NCBI RefSeq assembly: GCF_964204645.1
Contig: NC_134030.1
Coordinates: 9,360,278-9,424,277, forward strand
Source of the DNA: Tubulanus polymorphus
Taxonomy: Eukaryota; Nemertea; Palaeonemertea; Tubulaniformes; Tubulanidae
Length of the DNA: 64,000 bases
Reading direction: 5' to 3'
A program made the translations under genes and the position numbers. The notes under the pieces were generated by a model. That model did not search any database and was not told the origin of the DNA. It saw only the letters and a program-made list of their open reading frames with translations. Shown piece after piece: positions 22,501 to 30,000 of this stretch (position 1 is the first letter of the stretch; every line of letters starts with the position of its first letter).

Positions 22501-24513
22501 AATCACAGCGCTTGTAACAAACGACTTTAGGCTTCTATTGGTTTTCCCGTTAAATGGACCAATCAGCGAACGTTTTACTGAACAAGGAAGTATTATGCAA
22601 ATCGATATATGACGTCACGCGCAACAGCGCCAGTAATGAAATCACGCTTCGTGAGGCCAGGGGGCTGGTGGAAGCGAGTTTGGGAGTGATACCGGACCCC
22701 TGGCAAGCGAGGATGGTGGTATGCCTGATGATGGCTAATAGTATTAAACCGAAACGTTCCGCCAAAATAATCTTTTTACCTCAGAACTTTTCATTTTTGG
22801 TGGGATTTCTCACGTTATTCATCTGACACGGATATTGTGTATATTCTTGTCTCATCTAAGGAAGGACTAAGATGTTTTTGGTAAGCTAACTCATTCCAAA
22901 GAAATGGTGCCTAATAGGTAAAGGACTATGGCCAGCAGATACAAGTTTGGCTCTAGGTTGGACTGAAAGCAATTGGCTAGATAATTGAAGATTAGAACTT
23001 TTCATTTCCTCGATATAAGCTCAGGATCTATTTCATACTCAAACTTTTCACCTCATATCGGGACATAATTCGTCTTCGGTGACATTCTAGTTGCATCGTA
23101 AATCTGGTAATGTGTTTATTCGTGTAGGGACTGGGTTTGTTCGCCGCTCGCGACCTCGAACGACACACGATGGTCATCGAATACATCGGAGAACTGATCC
23201 GAAACGAGTTGGCCGAAAAACGAGAACGAGATTTCGAAGCGCAGGTACGTACGTGGCCGCTGGTCTGGAAAACCTTGAAAACTTGGGGAATCACAAAAAT
23301 CAGGGAAAACTTATCAGGCAATGTGACAAATTTTACCAAAAACCTAGAAAACTAAGGGAATGCGGATAATGCTATTGACCATCTGTTTCTTTATCAGTAG
23401 GTGATTCATGAAAATTCAATTAATTGTAACATTTGAAGCCTAGAAATTTCTTAAATTCGCACAAGGCATTTTTTTCGTAATCGCATGGAAAAATCAGGGA
23501 AAGCTCAGGGGCCGGTTTGATAGACTGGTATCAACTTGGGGGGTTAACTCGACTCAATAACTTCTTGAAAGCTTTCACCACACGTGTGTGCAACCTTTTT
23601 TTCATCGTAGAATCGAGGAGTCTACATGTTCCGTTTGAATTCTCACCACGTCGTCGACGCGACCATGTGCGGCGGCCCCGCCCGCTACGTCAATCACTCG
23701 TGTATGCCGAACTGCGTCGCCGAAGTCGTTCCATTCGAGAAAGAAAGCAAGATAATCATCATCGCCAATCGACGTATCGCCCGCGGAGAGGAGGTAAGAC
23801 CGAATCGATTTTGAACCATTTTTACGGGACTTCTGTCGGAAAATCTTTTTTGCCGGAGGTTCGCCAATACAGTAGATTGTATAATATATACCCCTATAGT
23901 TATACCCCATATAGGGCAGATTTTAAGGGATGGACCAGGTGGACCATAGTCCGCCCTTCAAAATTCGAATGTGCCCTCAAAAAAGTCTGGAAAGTTTTTT
24001 ATGCAAACAAAATAATATAAGGGAAAAAATAAATCAAAATGATTTGTAATGAGGGCCCGAAGAGCCCCCTTTTGTCCTATATTTTCCATGCCAGGGTGCC
24101 AGCAGAAGTCCACGCCAATTTCCATGCTTGCAGTCCTCGTATTGCCAAATCTGCCCTTGTCAAAGTGCCCATTCCAGTTTTCAGACCCACCTCCTTTGAA
24201 GTGCGCATATGACTTCTATGGGCGCCAGGGCCATGTTTTATGGATACAAGTTGTAACTTCTGGTGTCCATTGACTTGAATTGCATTATCTTTTTATCACC
24301 TTTGTAATTTTTTAATGTTATTCAATTCGTGAATAAAGAATACTACTAATAATAACAATAATGATAAAGAATCCTGGATTCGCACAAAGGTATTACCGCC
24401 ATTTTTTTCTAACTTTCCAGCTCGTTTACGATTACAAGTTCGACTTCGAAGACGACCAACACAAGATTCCTTGTTTGTGTGGCGCGCCCAACTGTAAAAA
24501 GTGGATGAATTAA
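767..24513 (+). CDS. KMT2C/KMT2D: KMT2C/D-type (MLL3/4) histone H3K4 methyltransferase, 3' half, 17 exons
   Basis: Family role: catalytic subunit of the nuclear COMPASS-like complex that monomethylates H3K4 at enhancers. Exons with matching phases and GT/AG borders: 767-1051, 1645-1830, 2123-2339, 2817-3019, 3472-3539, 4244-4544, 11329-11558, 12610-12924, 14235-14339, 14773-14882, 15118-15361, 15620-15859, 16385-16684, 21582-21899, 23128-23244, 23611-23793, 24421-24513. They join to one open frame of about 1170 residues ending in TAA. Domain order is basic/disordered region, Cys-rich exon, extended PHD, FYRN, FYRC, WDR5-binding motif, SET, post-SET. Adjacent FYRN and FYRC plus the C-terminal sequence point to the MLL3/4 branch rather than trithorax/MLL1. 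The first exon enters in phase with two leading bases, so the gene starts upstream of the window. Whether the upstream part carries the usual PHD clusters cannot be seen. The 6.8-kb intron after 4544 contains a DIRS element. Confidence 0.93.
1140..1435 (+). repeat. Dispersed repeat, tcaggg-rich family B, copy 1
   Basis: Starts near ttacctggaaaacctggaaa, contains ggataatgctattga and cctagaaatttct, and ends near aaaaatcagggaaaactaaa. A second copy in the same orientation lies at 23251-23530 with the same internal landmarks. It fills most of the intron between 1051 and 1645. No coding capacity. Confidence 0.7.
3105..3444 (+). repeat. TIR element, CAGGGTGGCCACTT family, degenerate copy
   Basis: Contains the family landmarks ctggaaatcagggaa, gagattgctaaatcgcgcg, taaaatcaaacagtttccg, tgattga and the 3' end aatagccaccctg. 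Other copies are at 13261-13512, about 18700-18980 and 62330-62588. It sits between KMT2 exons 2817-3019 and 3472-3539. The 5' end is degraded (gttgcgactta for ggtggccactta). Confidence 0.65.
3557..4139. mobile_element. Non-autonomous TIR transposon with TA flanks, copy 1 (583 bp)
   Basis: Ends are CCGTTAAAACTGGCGTATAAG and the reverse complement of CCGTAAAAACTGGCGTATAAG, with TA on both sides (3555-3556 and 4140-4141). A near-identical element in opposite orientation, also TA-flanked, is at 53150-53738 in SORL1. Both contain tandem SINE-free unique sequence including tatagagcctaatg and gcgcgcatatatgaat. A 60-residue minus-strand open frame at 3535-3726 is part of this repeat and not a gene. 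TA target duplication suggests the Tc1/mariner-like group, but the TA could also be part of the inverted repeats. Confidence 0.75.
4846..4985 (+). repeat. Left inverted terminal repeat of the DIRS element
   Basis: Reads tatttccgtcgagtactgta, then ccctttcctatggtttttgc and on to gccatcttttttc. It is the reverse complement of 10768-10906 over almost its whole length. The outer 15-20 bases differ between the two ends (cgtcgagtactgtac against cgagtagtacttac), as expected because each terminus is restored from its own half of the internal complementary region. Confidence 0.9.
5146..7408 (+). pseudogene. DIRS gag-like ORF1, interrupted by two frame changes
   Basis: The first ATG that fits the family is at 5167 (MPPPPKGQHRGGEGCGHLFG). 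The start has a Cys/His-rich block (CGHLFGAWDNHDSC, then CRRKSGQIC, NPCNIC) typical of DIRS ORF1 proteins, followed by a Ser/Pro/Val/Arg-rich repeat tract. The reading then continues in three frames: 5146 to about 5740, about 5742 to 6055 as an Arg/Ser-rich stretch in a second frame, and 6059-7408 in a third ending FRKNSK and a stop. Two shifts are more than programmed frameshifting would explain, so decay or sequence error is likely. The role of such proteins is presumed nucleic-acid binding. Confidence 0.75.
7275..9446 (+). CDS. DIRS reverse transcriptase / RNase H / C-terminal MT-like protein
   Basis: 723 codons open in one frame, overlapping the gag end by 134 bases and the recombinase start. 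RT: SLDLKDAYFQVPI with Asp at residue 183 and YLDD at 247-250. RNase H: TDAS (Asp 414), FLEML (Glu 446), ATDN (Asp 471) and ADALSRR (Asp 522), so the DEDD set is complete. The C-terminal block DLFATRFNRRCPLFVSPF and VLVAPCWPAQKWF is the domain found after RNase H in DIRS elements and described as related to N6-adenine methyltransferases. The true start may lie later than the first ATG, because the early residues overlap gag. The frame is intact, unlike gag. Confidence 0.9.
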   Translation: MPVGELARNFNNRVKPRPVVTVPVRIEARGRLQKGALPFGKTRNEFLGPVGGCLQQAATHWSDLFGDGWPSRVVSRGYRLRFLRRPRLMRSPPDMRPKPGQEALISPALKELAEKGAIEPVCNETSPGWFSRIFMVPKATGGQRTVIDLSSLNRHLDIPRFRMTKPKDVIQGLCPGQWAASLDLKDAYFQVPIHPKSRRFLRIKWKGCQFQFRSLPFGLSTAPWVFTKLVKSVQKVLQSRGVRLFVYLDDWLIVANSAQECREAMTSVLDLVHQLGFRVNREKSQLTPAQQFTYLGMDFDLRIGKVFPSMVRVAKLQEAVAGVSTTPRTARYWSRLLGSISSMGMVVPLGRLRSRRLQQYWKVFWSQSKGNWEALIPVPPTDLSPDLQWWAATTNLRLGVSLAPLEAPVRVFTDASHQGWGAHLENRVKAGKWSRYEATNHINFLEMLAVWKALKFFHRRVEGHHVWLATDNSTVRAYLQNQGGTHSETLTGLSAKILLWCQTKGVSLTVAHLAGKRNVMADALSRRGQAIATEWVLHQEVADRVRGIFGNPLLDLFATRFNRRCPLFVSPFPDAEAWGVDAFSLDWSGMHAYAFPPTPVLPRLLDQIERSVNCNIVLVAPCWPAQKWFLPLLNLLCDNPRILPNFPSLLSQGIFRHHPNSQWLNLLAWPLSSDPCQLQAFQNRLPPLSQDLSGHQQVPFTMPNGVILRIGVLQGKLIHAHPL
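9137..10273 (+). CDS. DIRS tyrosine recombinase
   Basis: About 378 residues from the ATG at 9137, in a frame shifted relative to RT and overlapping its last 310 bases. The frame is open further upstream (from 7430) only as a shadow of RT. It shows the tyrosine recombinase tetrad: Arg near residue 210 in CSARRSEIHAL, HQVR with His 338 and Arg 341, and the nucleophile Tyr 374 in TSFYLRDV just before the stop. The N-terminal part has the core-binding helix pattern (KWSHFADWC, IKGYRSAISHTL). It would join the circular cDNA to the target without target duplication. All catalytic residues are intact. Confidence 0.9.
   Translation: MLAGSEMVPTTSQPTVRQPQDSSEFPIASVSGDLSASSKQPVVKSARLAIVQRSLSASGFSEQAASFIAGSKRPSTSTIYDAKWSHFADWCAAGEIDPCSPSVAQLADFLLHLFVAKGLQVISIKGYRSAISHTLRASGWPNVAGDHRISQLVAGFSISRPRVTRTVPPWDLSVILKKLMEAPFEPLSAASFANLSKKTVFLLFLACSARRSEIHALSVRQGHIVFGPANEFVSLRPALEFLAKNQRPGSVGRQWRIEALKHRVEPGIPDRTLCPVRALCFYLDRSASRRGSRERLFIPLLDHLKGDISRDTVARWVFSMIKDILLKENLSSEVVVSHQVRSMATSCAAFSGAPLEEVCRAAFWNSPSTFTSFYLRDV
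10621..10722 (+). repeat. Internal complementary region (ICR) of the DIRS element
   Basis: First half (to ggaaata, about 10657) is the exact reverse complement of the left terminus. The second half (ttacaatttttgg to ccctttcctatgg) is the reverse complement of the right terminus. The join GGAAATATTACAAT therefore records the junction of the two ends in a circular intermediate. In DIRS1 this region templates restoration of the termini. Confidence 0.88.
10768..10932 (+). repeat. Right inverted terminal repeat of the DIRS element
   Basis: Begins gaaaaaagatggcggattt, matches the left repeat inverted, then extends about 25 bases further (caaattttagttccaaaaat) to attgtaat. The extension has no counterpart at the left end, which is the usual unequal-terminus pattern in DIRS elements. 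Confidence 0.88.
11329..11558 (+). CDS. KMT2C/KMT2D: KMT2C/D Cys-containing exon preceding the PHD region
   Basis: Acceptor tatttcag at 11321-11328 and donor gtgcgt from 11559. The exon encodes CLNCEVIVLNAGIRRK and later VVFCSTNCYNLYAMA, giving CxxC and CxxxC pairs that could coordinate a metal. MLL3/4 proteins have an equivalent segment with paired cysteines about 300 residues before the extended PHD. It completes the Tyr codon begun by the T at 4544. This is the first exon downstream of the DIRS insertion. Confidence 0.85.
11655..11945 (+). repeat. Dispersed repeat with gggcacattcgaattttgaa 3' part, copy 1
   Basis: Contains gaaaattggaataggcactt, ttttgtcattttgaaaattg, ggagggcacattcgaatttt and gtccacccctg. 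An inverted copy lies at about 23895-24215 in a later intron of the same gene. No coding capacity. Confidence 0.6.
12610..14339 (+). CDS. KMT2C/KMT2D: KMT2C/D linker exons (Ser/Pro-rich, then Trp-rich)
   Basis: Two phase-0 exons. 12610-12924 (105 codons) encodes a Ser/Thr/Pro-rich segment with several SP/TP pairs and ends in a basic RRRSSSMDSIK block, plausible for phosphorylation but with no recognised fold. 14235-14339 (35 codons) encodes KKWKGVKWRRWEITFTP, a Trp/Lys-rich block conserved just upstream of the extended PHD in this family. The 1.3-kb intron between them holds a degenerate TIR element (13261-13512). Confidence 0.82.
13261..13512 (+). repeat. TIR element, CAGGGTGGCCACTT family
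   Basis: Ends CTTGGCCACTT and AAGTGGCCAAG form an 11-bp inverted repeat. The interior shares aatcaggggaaagtcaggg, gagatggatagatcgcggc and aaagcaagtcaaataaaagt with the other copies. It is about 252 bp and lies in the intron between KMT2 exons ending 12924 and starting 14235. Confidence 0.7.
14773..15690 (+). CDS. KMT2C/KMT2D: KMT2C/D extended PHD (ePHD) finger
   Basis: Exons 14773-14882, 15118-15361 and the start of 15620-15859. Visible Cys/His ligands run CWLCHEVGDGDTDGPGR, then WVHLNCVLWS, then ICTVCGKNGATLNC, CPNMYHVMCAKK, and LFCPVHAL. This is the C4HC3-type extended PHD arrangement: a short zinc knuckle followed by a PHD finger. In MLL3/4 the last ePHD binds a histone H4 tail segment; this is known of the family and is not shown here. 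No expected zinc ligand looks missing. The domain runs directly into FYRN, as in MLL3/4. Confidence 0.92.
15691..16684 (+). CDS. KMT2C/KMT2D: KMT2C/D FYRN and FYRC domains
   Basis: Exons 15620-15859 (second part) and 16385-16684. FYRN core: IIRIGALVFHSIGQLLP, then GRYHNKWFIYPIGYKTSRFYW. FYRC follows: RYICRIEEF, then FFVVVAEDG and a helical C-terminal half ending FGLTEPAILRVIES. In MLL-family proteins the two halves fold together as one FYR module. Their direct adjacency here is the MLL3/4 arrangement, whereas MLL1/trithorax separates them with a long cleaved linker. No taspase-like linker is present. The next exon lies 4.9 kb downstream. Confidence 0.92.
16149..16277. repeat. Hairpin MITE, ccagttgcacagtcatggc family, copy 1
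   Basis: Starts gttgcacagtcatggc and ends gccatgactgtgcaactgg, an almost perfect terminal inverted repeat around gtcttaagaccag-type sequence. A second, more diverged copy is at 57508-57648 in SORL1. Confidence 0.7.
16810..16880 (-). repeat. tRNA-derived (SINE-like) fragment
   Basis: On the minus strand it reads gctgtggctcagtgggtaaa, with box A (TGGCTCAGTGG), and after about 25 bases ggtttcgaatcccaacattg, with box B (GGTTTCGAATCCC). The spacing of the two RNA polymerase III boxes fits a tRNA, but the stems do not pair well, so this is a tRNA-derived repeat or pseudogene and not a functional tRNA. Confidence 0.5.
18700..18980 (+). repeat. TIR element, CAGGGTGGCCACTT family, diverged copy
   Basis: Shares cacctggaaatcagggaaaa, gagattgctaagtcgcccg, aaatcaaacagtttccgtct, cattcttagcagatc and agcaagtgaaataaaagtca with the other copies, and ends ccaccccg. 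The 5' end is replaced by a G-rich run. Confidence 0.65.
19452..19544. repeat. (TA)n microsatellite, about 45 units
   Basis: Uninterrupted alternating TA from gatatatatc onward to tataaagatg. It generates spurious YIYIYI open frames on both strands. Length is likely polymorphic and may be under- or over-called in assembly. Confidence 0.95.
21582..21899 (+). CDS. KMT2C/KMT2D: KMT2C/D exon with WDR5-interaction (WIN) motif and pre-SET helix
   Basis: Phase-0 exon of 106 codons, acceptor at 21580-21581 and donor gtaaat from 21900. It encodes NPSGCVRTEPRFRTLFRRPH, which aligns to the vertebrate MLL3/4 WIN segment, then FTGDVCSPYMKQFVHSKSQQ and a Tyr-Arg-Arg-Leu helix leading into SET. The Arg that inserts into WDR5 is present. 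The residue before it is Val (codon GTG) rather than the Ala seen in human KMT2 proteins. This exon is GC-rich against its AT-rich introns. Confidence 0.92.
21968..22240. repeat. Dispersed repeat, ggaactaataaccgaa family, copy 1
   Basis: Begins ttggaactaataaccgaa and ends with gacattcggtttcacttagt, ttcgactaactcagataac. A related copy with the same ends is at about 49190-49415. The middle portions are diverged. Confidence 0.5.
22570..22712 (+). repeat. Dispersed repeat, gacgtcacgcgcaacagcgc family, copy 1
   Basis: About 140 bases (ggaagtattatgcaaatcga to gcaagcgaggatg) are nearly identical to 34246-34390, 11.6 kb away and in the same orientation. The shared segment is GC-rich and open in one frame on each strand, but neither translation is recognised. 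It probably marks the end of a larger element. Confidence 0.7.
23128..24513 (+). CDS. KMT2C/KMT2D: KMT2C/D SET and post-SET domains, C terminus
   Basis: Exons 23128-23244, 23611-23793, 24421-24513, all phase 0. SET begins GLGLFAARDLERHTMVIEYI. The cofactor/active-site block ARYVNHSCMPNC and the YDYKFDFEDDQ segment with the catalytic Tyr are intact. Post-SET is CLCGAPNCKKWMN then TAA at 24511-24513, with the CxC and following Cys that complete a zinc site. All motifs needed for methyl transfer to lysine are present, so the protein is expected to be active. The 23245-23610 intron is mostly a dispersed repeat copy. Confidence 0.95.
23251..23530 (+). repeat. Dispersed repeat, tcaggg-rich family B, copy 2
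   Basis: Same landmarks as 1140-1435: ctggaaaaccttgaaaactt, ggataatgctattgacc, cctagaaatttctt, gcatggaaaaatcaggg. It fills most of the intron between the two SET exons. Confidence 0.7.
23895..24215 (-). repeat. Dispersed repeat, inverted copy 2 of the 11655-11945 repeat
   Basis: Minus-strand reading matches copy 1: ttcaaaattcgaatgtgccc here corresponds to gggcacattcgaattttgaa there, and cccattccagttttcag to ctgaaaattggaataggc. The two inverted copies lie in introns of the same KMT2 transcript, 12 kb apart. Confidence 0.6.
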
Positions 24514-25849
24514 TGTTAGAAATTTAGTTAAACATGCGGAAACTGATGAACTCAACTGGCCGCTATATAGGTCTATTTCGATTTAAAAGCGTCGTATGAA
24601 GTTGAACTACCTGCCATGGTGCTCACAACTGCTGAATCACGTATGCGTACAGTGAACTACACTCATATTGTTTAACCGGTCAAATACGGCTTTTTTTACC
24701 ATCAATATGCATCCATCTTTTGTCGTTATCCGAAAACACGGGTTACAGCGGTCAAGTCGGTTCGGTCTCTTTTCATGTCTGGATGACTCGCTACTCGGGA
24801 GGCATTTCCCTTATACACATATATTTATGTTGATGCCAATTTTTCAAAGTTTTATTTCCGCTACCAGCAGTGCAGTTAAGCGATAAATGACGATATATGT
24901 GTAGTTGACTGTATCGTAAGGTGTATATTGTTATTATTATTACGCTGTGTTATTAATCTGTGTTGACTCACTGTGATGATGATGATGTAAAATGATAATG
25001 CGTATTTGTGATTATAGTGCGTATAGTAGCTATGTATTCATGATACATGCTTTGAAGTCACCGATGAAAGTTTGATAACCAACCGCCTTGTGTAACATAT
25101 ATACATATTCATTGCCACCCCCTCCCGGACGACCGTCATCTTGTAAATATATCATACGTTTGTTACCGATTCGGTGTGTAAAAAGGTATTTATTTTCTAC
25201 ACGAACTTGAGATTGTCATTATTTATCATCCCCCTGGGCACAAGTTCCAGACTTGAAAGACGCGGAACGCGATATGATAGCTGATTTTAAGCGCTTTTTT
25301 TTTCGCTACTTAGTCTTGCTAATTAGCCAGCCAGAAGGGTTAACTTAGAAATTGATGCTACACATGAAAATAGAATAGTTTGATTGATAATTTAAATGAT
25401 ATGGTATTCGTTCCTATTTGTAACTGAATAAATGAATGAAAATGAATTATATTTGTCTATGATATAAAGTATATATATTATGTATGTATGTATGTAAATA
25501 TATGGAAGAGACTGTATGTAAAAATGCTGTTGTGTTTTAAGGTATATGAATTTTGTCACTGCGGAAGTAAGTACGAGGTAGTCCATTAGAAATTGAATAA
25601 TACTTTCGTTTGTCTATATAATCGTAAATCTATCGAACGTTCTCGCGTGTTAATTATCATTGTTTGTTAAAACCACTGCCATCTCGAACGTTTTGCATGT
25701 TCGTTCTTACAGAAAGTCTAGTAACTCGATCGAGCCTTGGTTGAATTAGTTGGAACTGATAAATTTAGTGTTTTTTCCGAGGCAATAATGATATTGACTT
25801 CAGATTCTTACGCAATTTTGCTTTACTTTCCGGCGTATAAGCGAACCTG

Positions 25850-25938
25850 GATCCAGTTCCACGGTTGTGAGTTAGAGTTAAAATTAGTTCATTTTCAATG
25901 AGTTAACTCACAACTGTGGGAACTGAGTCCTGTGGTTT
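25850..25938. repeat. Hairpin MITE, ccagttccacagttgtgag family, copy 1
   Basis: ggatccagttccacggttgt and acaactgtgggaactgagtc form a terminal inverted repeat around a ttcattttcaatgagttaac centre. Related copies are at about 26312-26425, 26595-26712, 52533-52620 and 60146-60265. Confidence 0.75.
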
Positions 25939-26311
25939 GCTTAATTTGTGCAATTTTGAAGGTATGTAATCCTCTAGTAAGGCATAGTGCCCCGGGTTCC
26001 ATGTGGAATTCTGAGAAAGAATCAAACCTTTATATCCTTAATTTAACATGTTTTGTGTATTATAAAATCGATCAGATTGTCTTGTGAGAATTGGTTTGAA
26101 ATTATTCATTTATTTATGTATCAATACCATCCTAACTGTACAGCGAACATCATATGAAAAATATAAAGTCGAATCTGTGACTATATGTATATGAATTTGT
26201 GTTCGTTTTGACTATTTTCGTTTGTTGGTTTCCGGGCGGTCTTGCACGTGATGTCATAGTTGTTGTTCGTCGACCAGCGCCGGAGACAGTGTTGGATAAC
26301 AGCTAAAGATA

Positions 26312-26712
26312 ATCTGGAGTCAGTTCCACTTGTGAATTAATATTTGACTCGTCAAAGAGTTAGTTTATCGAAAGTGAACTGATTTTAGCTCTGAGTTAAC
26401 TCTAACTTGTGGCTGTGGAACGATGGTGGGGATTTACAAATTTCGAGGGTCTGTCTATACGGCATTAGCGATAGCCGCGATCACACGAGCGTTTTTGGTC
26501 TGTTCCAAAATAGGCGTGGAACAACTTCAATCTTTACAGCAATCATTTCCAAGATGATTGCTCATAGGCGGAAATACGACATGAACTCTGATTCAGAAGG
26601 GTTCCACGGTTGTGAGTTAAGATTCGACACTGGAATTCATTGAAAAGACGGAACTGATTTTAGCCCGAGAGTATTGAGTTAACTCTTAACTCGCAGCTGA
26701 GGAACTTGATCC
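26312..26712. repeat. Two further hairpin MITE copies of the ccagttccacagttgtgag family
   Basis: 26312-26425 runs from ggagtcagttccacttgtga to taacttgtggctgtggaac. 26595-26712 runs from gggttccacggttgtgag to taactcgcagctgaggaact. Both keep the gaactgattttag centre. They are about 170 bases apart, in the same orientation. Confidence 0.65.
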
Positions 26713-27001
26713 CAAGCAGATCCTGAACACCATATCATTCAACATAACTTCACATATATAATATATCAATAATTTGATTATTAATATTTACAAATTCCGA
26801 ACATATTATGCAAATAAATACATTATTTGTAATTTTCCTAATGAATACATTTGGATGCGATAATTGCGTAAAAAAGTTGCGACCACCGTCCGCGTGTCCG
26901 AGGGTAGAAGGCAGACGCGGATAAACGAAGATAGAACGTGGCCCGGATGTAAACCTGCATCTCTGTCACTCGAGTGTAAAACGACTTAGAATAGCTCGTG
27001 G

Positions 27002-30000
27002 TCAATGGTTATCGATGTTGTCAGAAATAAGAGTCAAATCTGGGTCCCTGAACGCCGGATTACTTGAGGTTACTATCGGCTGCAATTTCCCCGTGACCTT
27101 GTCCTTCGCCAGCTGAGCGCCTTTCACTCGTTTCCATTTCATACGGCGATTTTGAAACCATACTTTCACCTACAAATGAAAATTCATTCATTTTTGATTA
27201 ATAACTAACTAATGTTATCGTTTAATGCCTGTTGTTATTTTGACCCAATAACGCTGGAAAAACATCCTTTTTGTTCCGATTACGATGATACGAAATACAT
27301 ATATTTACAGTAATGAGTAACTCTTTATAGAAAATCAGATAATTTTCTACATTGTATATACACAGCAAGGAAGTCTTATTGTCAAACATGCAGAATGTCG
27401 TCTTAAGAATTAATTAACGTTTAATGTATGCTCATATACATAGCCTTAAGAATTATTCGACTTCTTCATACAGGCATACCATGCGCATTGACCCTTGTCG
27501 ACGATATACACTGAATACGTCGAACTCGACGTTTAATTAATGTACGTATAAATAAACTTTTCAAGTTCTTTATATAAGGCCTTCATACAAAAATACCCTG
27601 CACGCGCATTGGCCCTTGTAGATATAAACTGAACAAAAACGAAGAAATATTTATCGACATCGCCAACGTTTAGTTGAAGTACTCGAACGGGGCATTTTAG
27701 CTACAGTTTTGGCGTGAAAATGGCGTGAATTTATCAAACTAAGTCTTTCGATCGATAAAACTACCGATTGTGGCTTAGAGGAAAAGAAACGTGCTCCAGA
27801 TGCGAATGAAAATGCGGACCTTTTGCGAACTTCCCTATCCCGGCGTACGCGCCTCAGCCGACCGGTAAAATCAATCGTTCCCAGAACAACCTTTCTTTCA
27901 ATCCTATAACTTATTGTGGCGATTTGTTGCAGAGGCTCACGTGGCTTAAACCCGCGAATACATCGATCACCGCTTTCCACCTGTCCAAAACCTGGTTGGA
28001 TTGGTCGATATTCGACGTGAAAGTTCATGCGTCTGATTACAATTGGTTATCGGTCATTAGAAACGCATCAATTTTAAACGATTGATTGTTCAACCTTTCT
28101 CCGATGATAGGTACAATGACTTCATTCACTTATTACTCCGCCAACCCCTTACGTATTTATTTACAGTTCATCGCCGTAAAACATAATTAGAATATTGATT
28201 AAAGCCGTAAAACCTAATTAAAATACATATCACTTATCAGCTTCTGCAGGTCTGCAGGGCCGTCTGAGCGGGGCGGGGGTGTTTGCGCCCCAAGAATTTT
28301 GGAAAAGTGCTCATTTTGCAAATATGATTGTTATCCAATAGAGCCCTTTTTCGGGATTCCTCCCCCTCCCCCCCCCCCCCGAATCAAATGCTAGGTACAG
28401 CCCGGTTCAGAGCACAATTCAGGAAGCAATCATATTGAAACCGCATTGAAAACGTATTTTAAGATTACATATAACCACAAGTTAATCAATTTTGGAGCTA
28501 AAGTTCATGTACTTTATCTTCTTTCGTGTATAAGTGGACAAAGCGATGAAAGCCAAAATAGGTGTGAGATTTTGGCAAGCTAACCAGTATACAACTCAAA
28601 ATCATGGAAAGTCGGTTGGTAAAACGAAGAAATTAGTTATATATGCCTTTGTAGGTAGTAAGCTATCAGTAAGGTTATCAGTTGTCATGTAAAACCCGCT
28701 GAACAGATGCACTGTTATACGATGCAATGCGAAAGGTTGCAGCGAGGAAGATTTGTCAAAATGCTAACAACAGTTTGAGTCACGCAAAGTACTGATATTC
28801 GCCGAATTTGTGTCGAATACCGGTCTGAGAAATCCGTTACGATATCGTATACAATTATATTTAATTAACAAATGTTACAATATCAACAGCTTTTATGGCT
28901 TTGGATTTGCTTCGCATACCCGCAGGAAATTCCATTTTATCGACGATTTAAAATCAATGTAGATATTAAACACAAGCGAATCGTCGTAAAATGGAACGCG
29001 CTTGTGACCATGAAATGATTATTGACCGTGAGGTCTATCAAAATTTCAACTAATAAATTCCATTGTTAATATGTTAGGTTTTGGTGATTTAGCACTTGCT
29101 TTATTTTCAGAATACATTTCAAGACAAAGGCTAAAATTAAGTGTGTATAATATATCCAGAAATGACTGAATATTTCCCTAATTTTGGCCATAAGACCAGC
29201 CAATTCTTAGCTCCACGTAACTATGCCACCAAAAGCCCAACAGATAAACGAGTCTTTTATTTTTCTTCGTTCATCTTTTTACCTGTCGTTCAGTGAGATC
29301 CAACGCTACTGCGATCTCGTACCTCCGTAACCGCGTCAGGTAATTGTGTATTGCGAATTCTTTTTCCAACTCCTTGATTTGATGCTTCGTAAAAGCGGTT
29401 CGTTCTTTCCGCGGCTTCGTCGCCAAGTCCATTTGGTACGACGACTCCGAGCCGCTAGTTCCTGAAAGAAATTACATGACATACGTTATCCCGCAGTGGA
29501 GGGCGGAAGAAAAAACCAAATCAGTTTTCGCGATCTTCGTTAAGTTACGCGATGAAATTCAGAAAGTGGAATTAACCTGGGCCCGGTTCCGCAGGGCGTA
29601 GTTGTCCCTTAATTATGATTAAATCACTAATCATAATTAAATCATTATAAGTTAGGTATTTCAGTAAACGTAATCAACTTCGATTATGATTAAGTCAATT
29701 TCAAAAATCAATTCTCTTCTAGAGCAAAATTAGATCATTCATTGCTATATCTATGCGATTAAGATATCAAGAATGGTAGGCGCCTATGCGTTGTTTAAGA
29801 TTATAGGTAAAAAGTAATTGTATTCTTTTAACGAATCGAAGTATCCCCGATATGAAGAGATGCCCGCGAAACTTTTCCGTAGCAACCGCCCTTAGGAAAG
29901 CAACAATAACAAAACGACATAGTAGCTACAGTATGTCTATTTGGCGTTAGCGTTATTGCGTCAGTTGTATTTATTTTACGGCCACGCATCTATTTTGTTT

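Larger units (their letters stand above)
24514..27001. other. Convergent intergenic region between KMT2 and MEOX
   Basis: Both genes end toward this 2.5-kb segment, so it must contain both 3' UTRs. AATAAA occurs at 25427-25432 on the plus strand, about 0.9 kb after the KMT2 stop, and is a possible poly(A) signal. Three hairpin MITE copies lie at 25850-25938, about 26312-26425 and about 26595-26712. I see no additional gene. Confidence 0.55.

Noticed and set aside
27651-28028. 125-residue minus-strand frame in MEOX intron 2
   Set aside because: Composition is basic and low in pattern, with no recognisable domain; likely chance.
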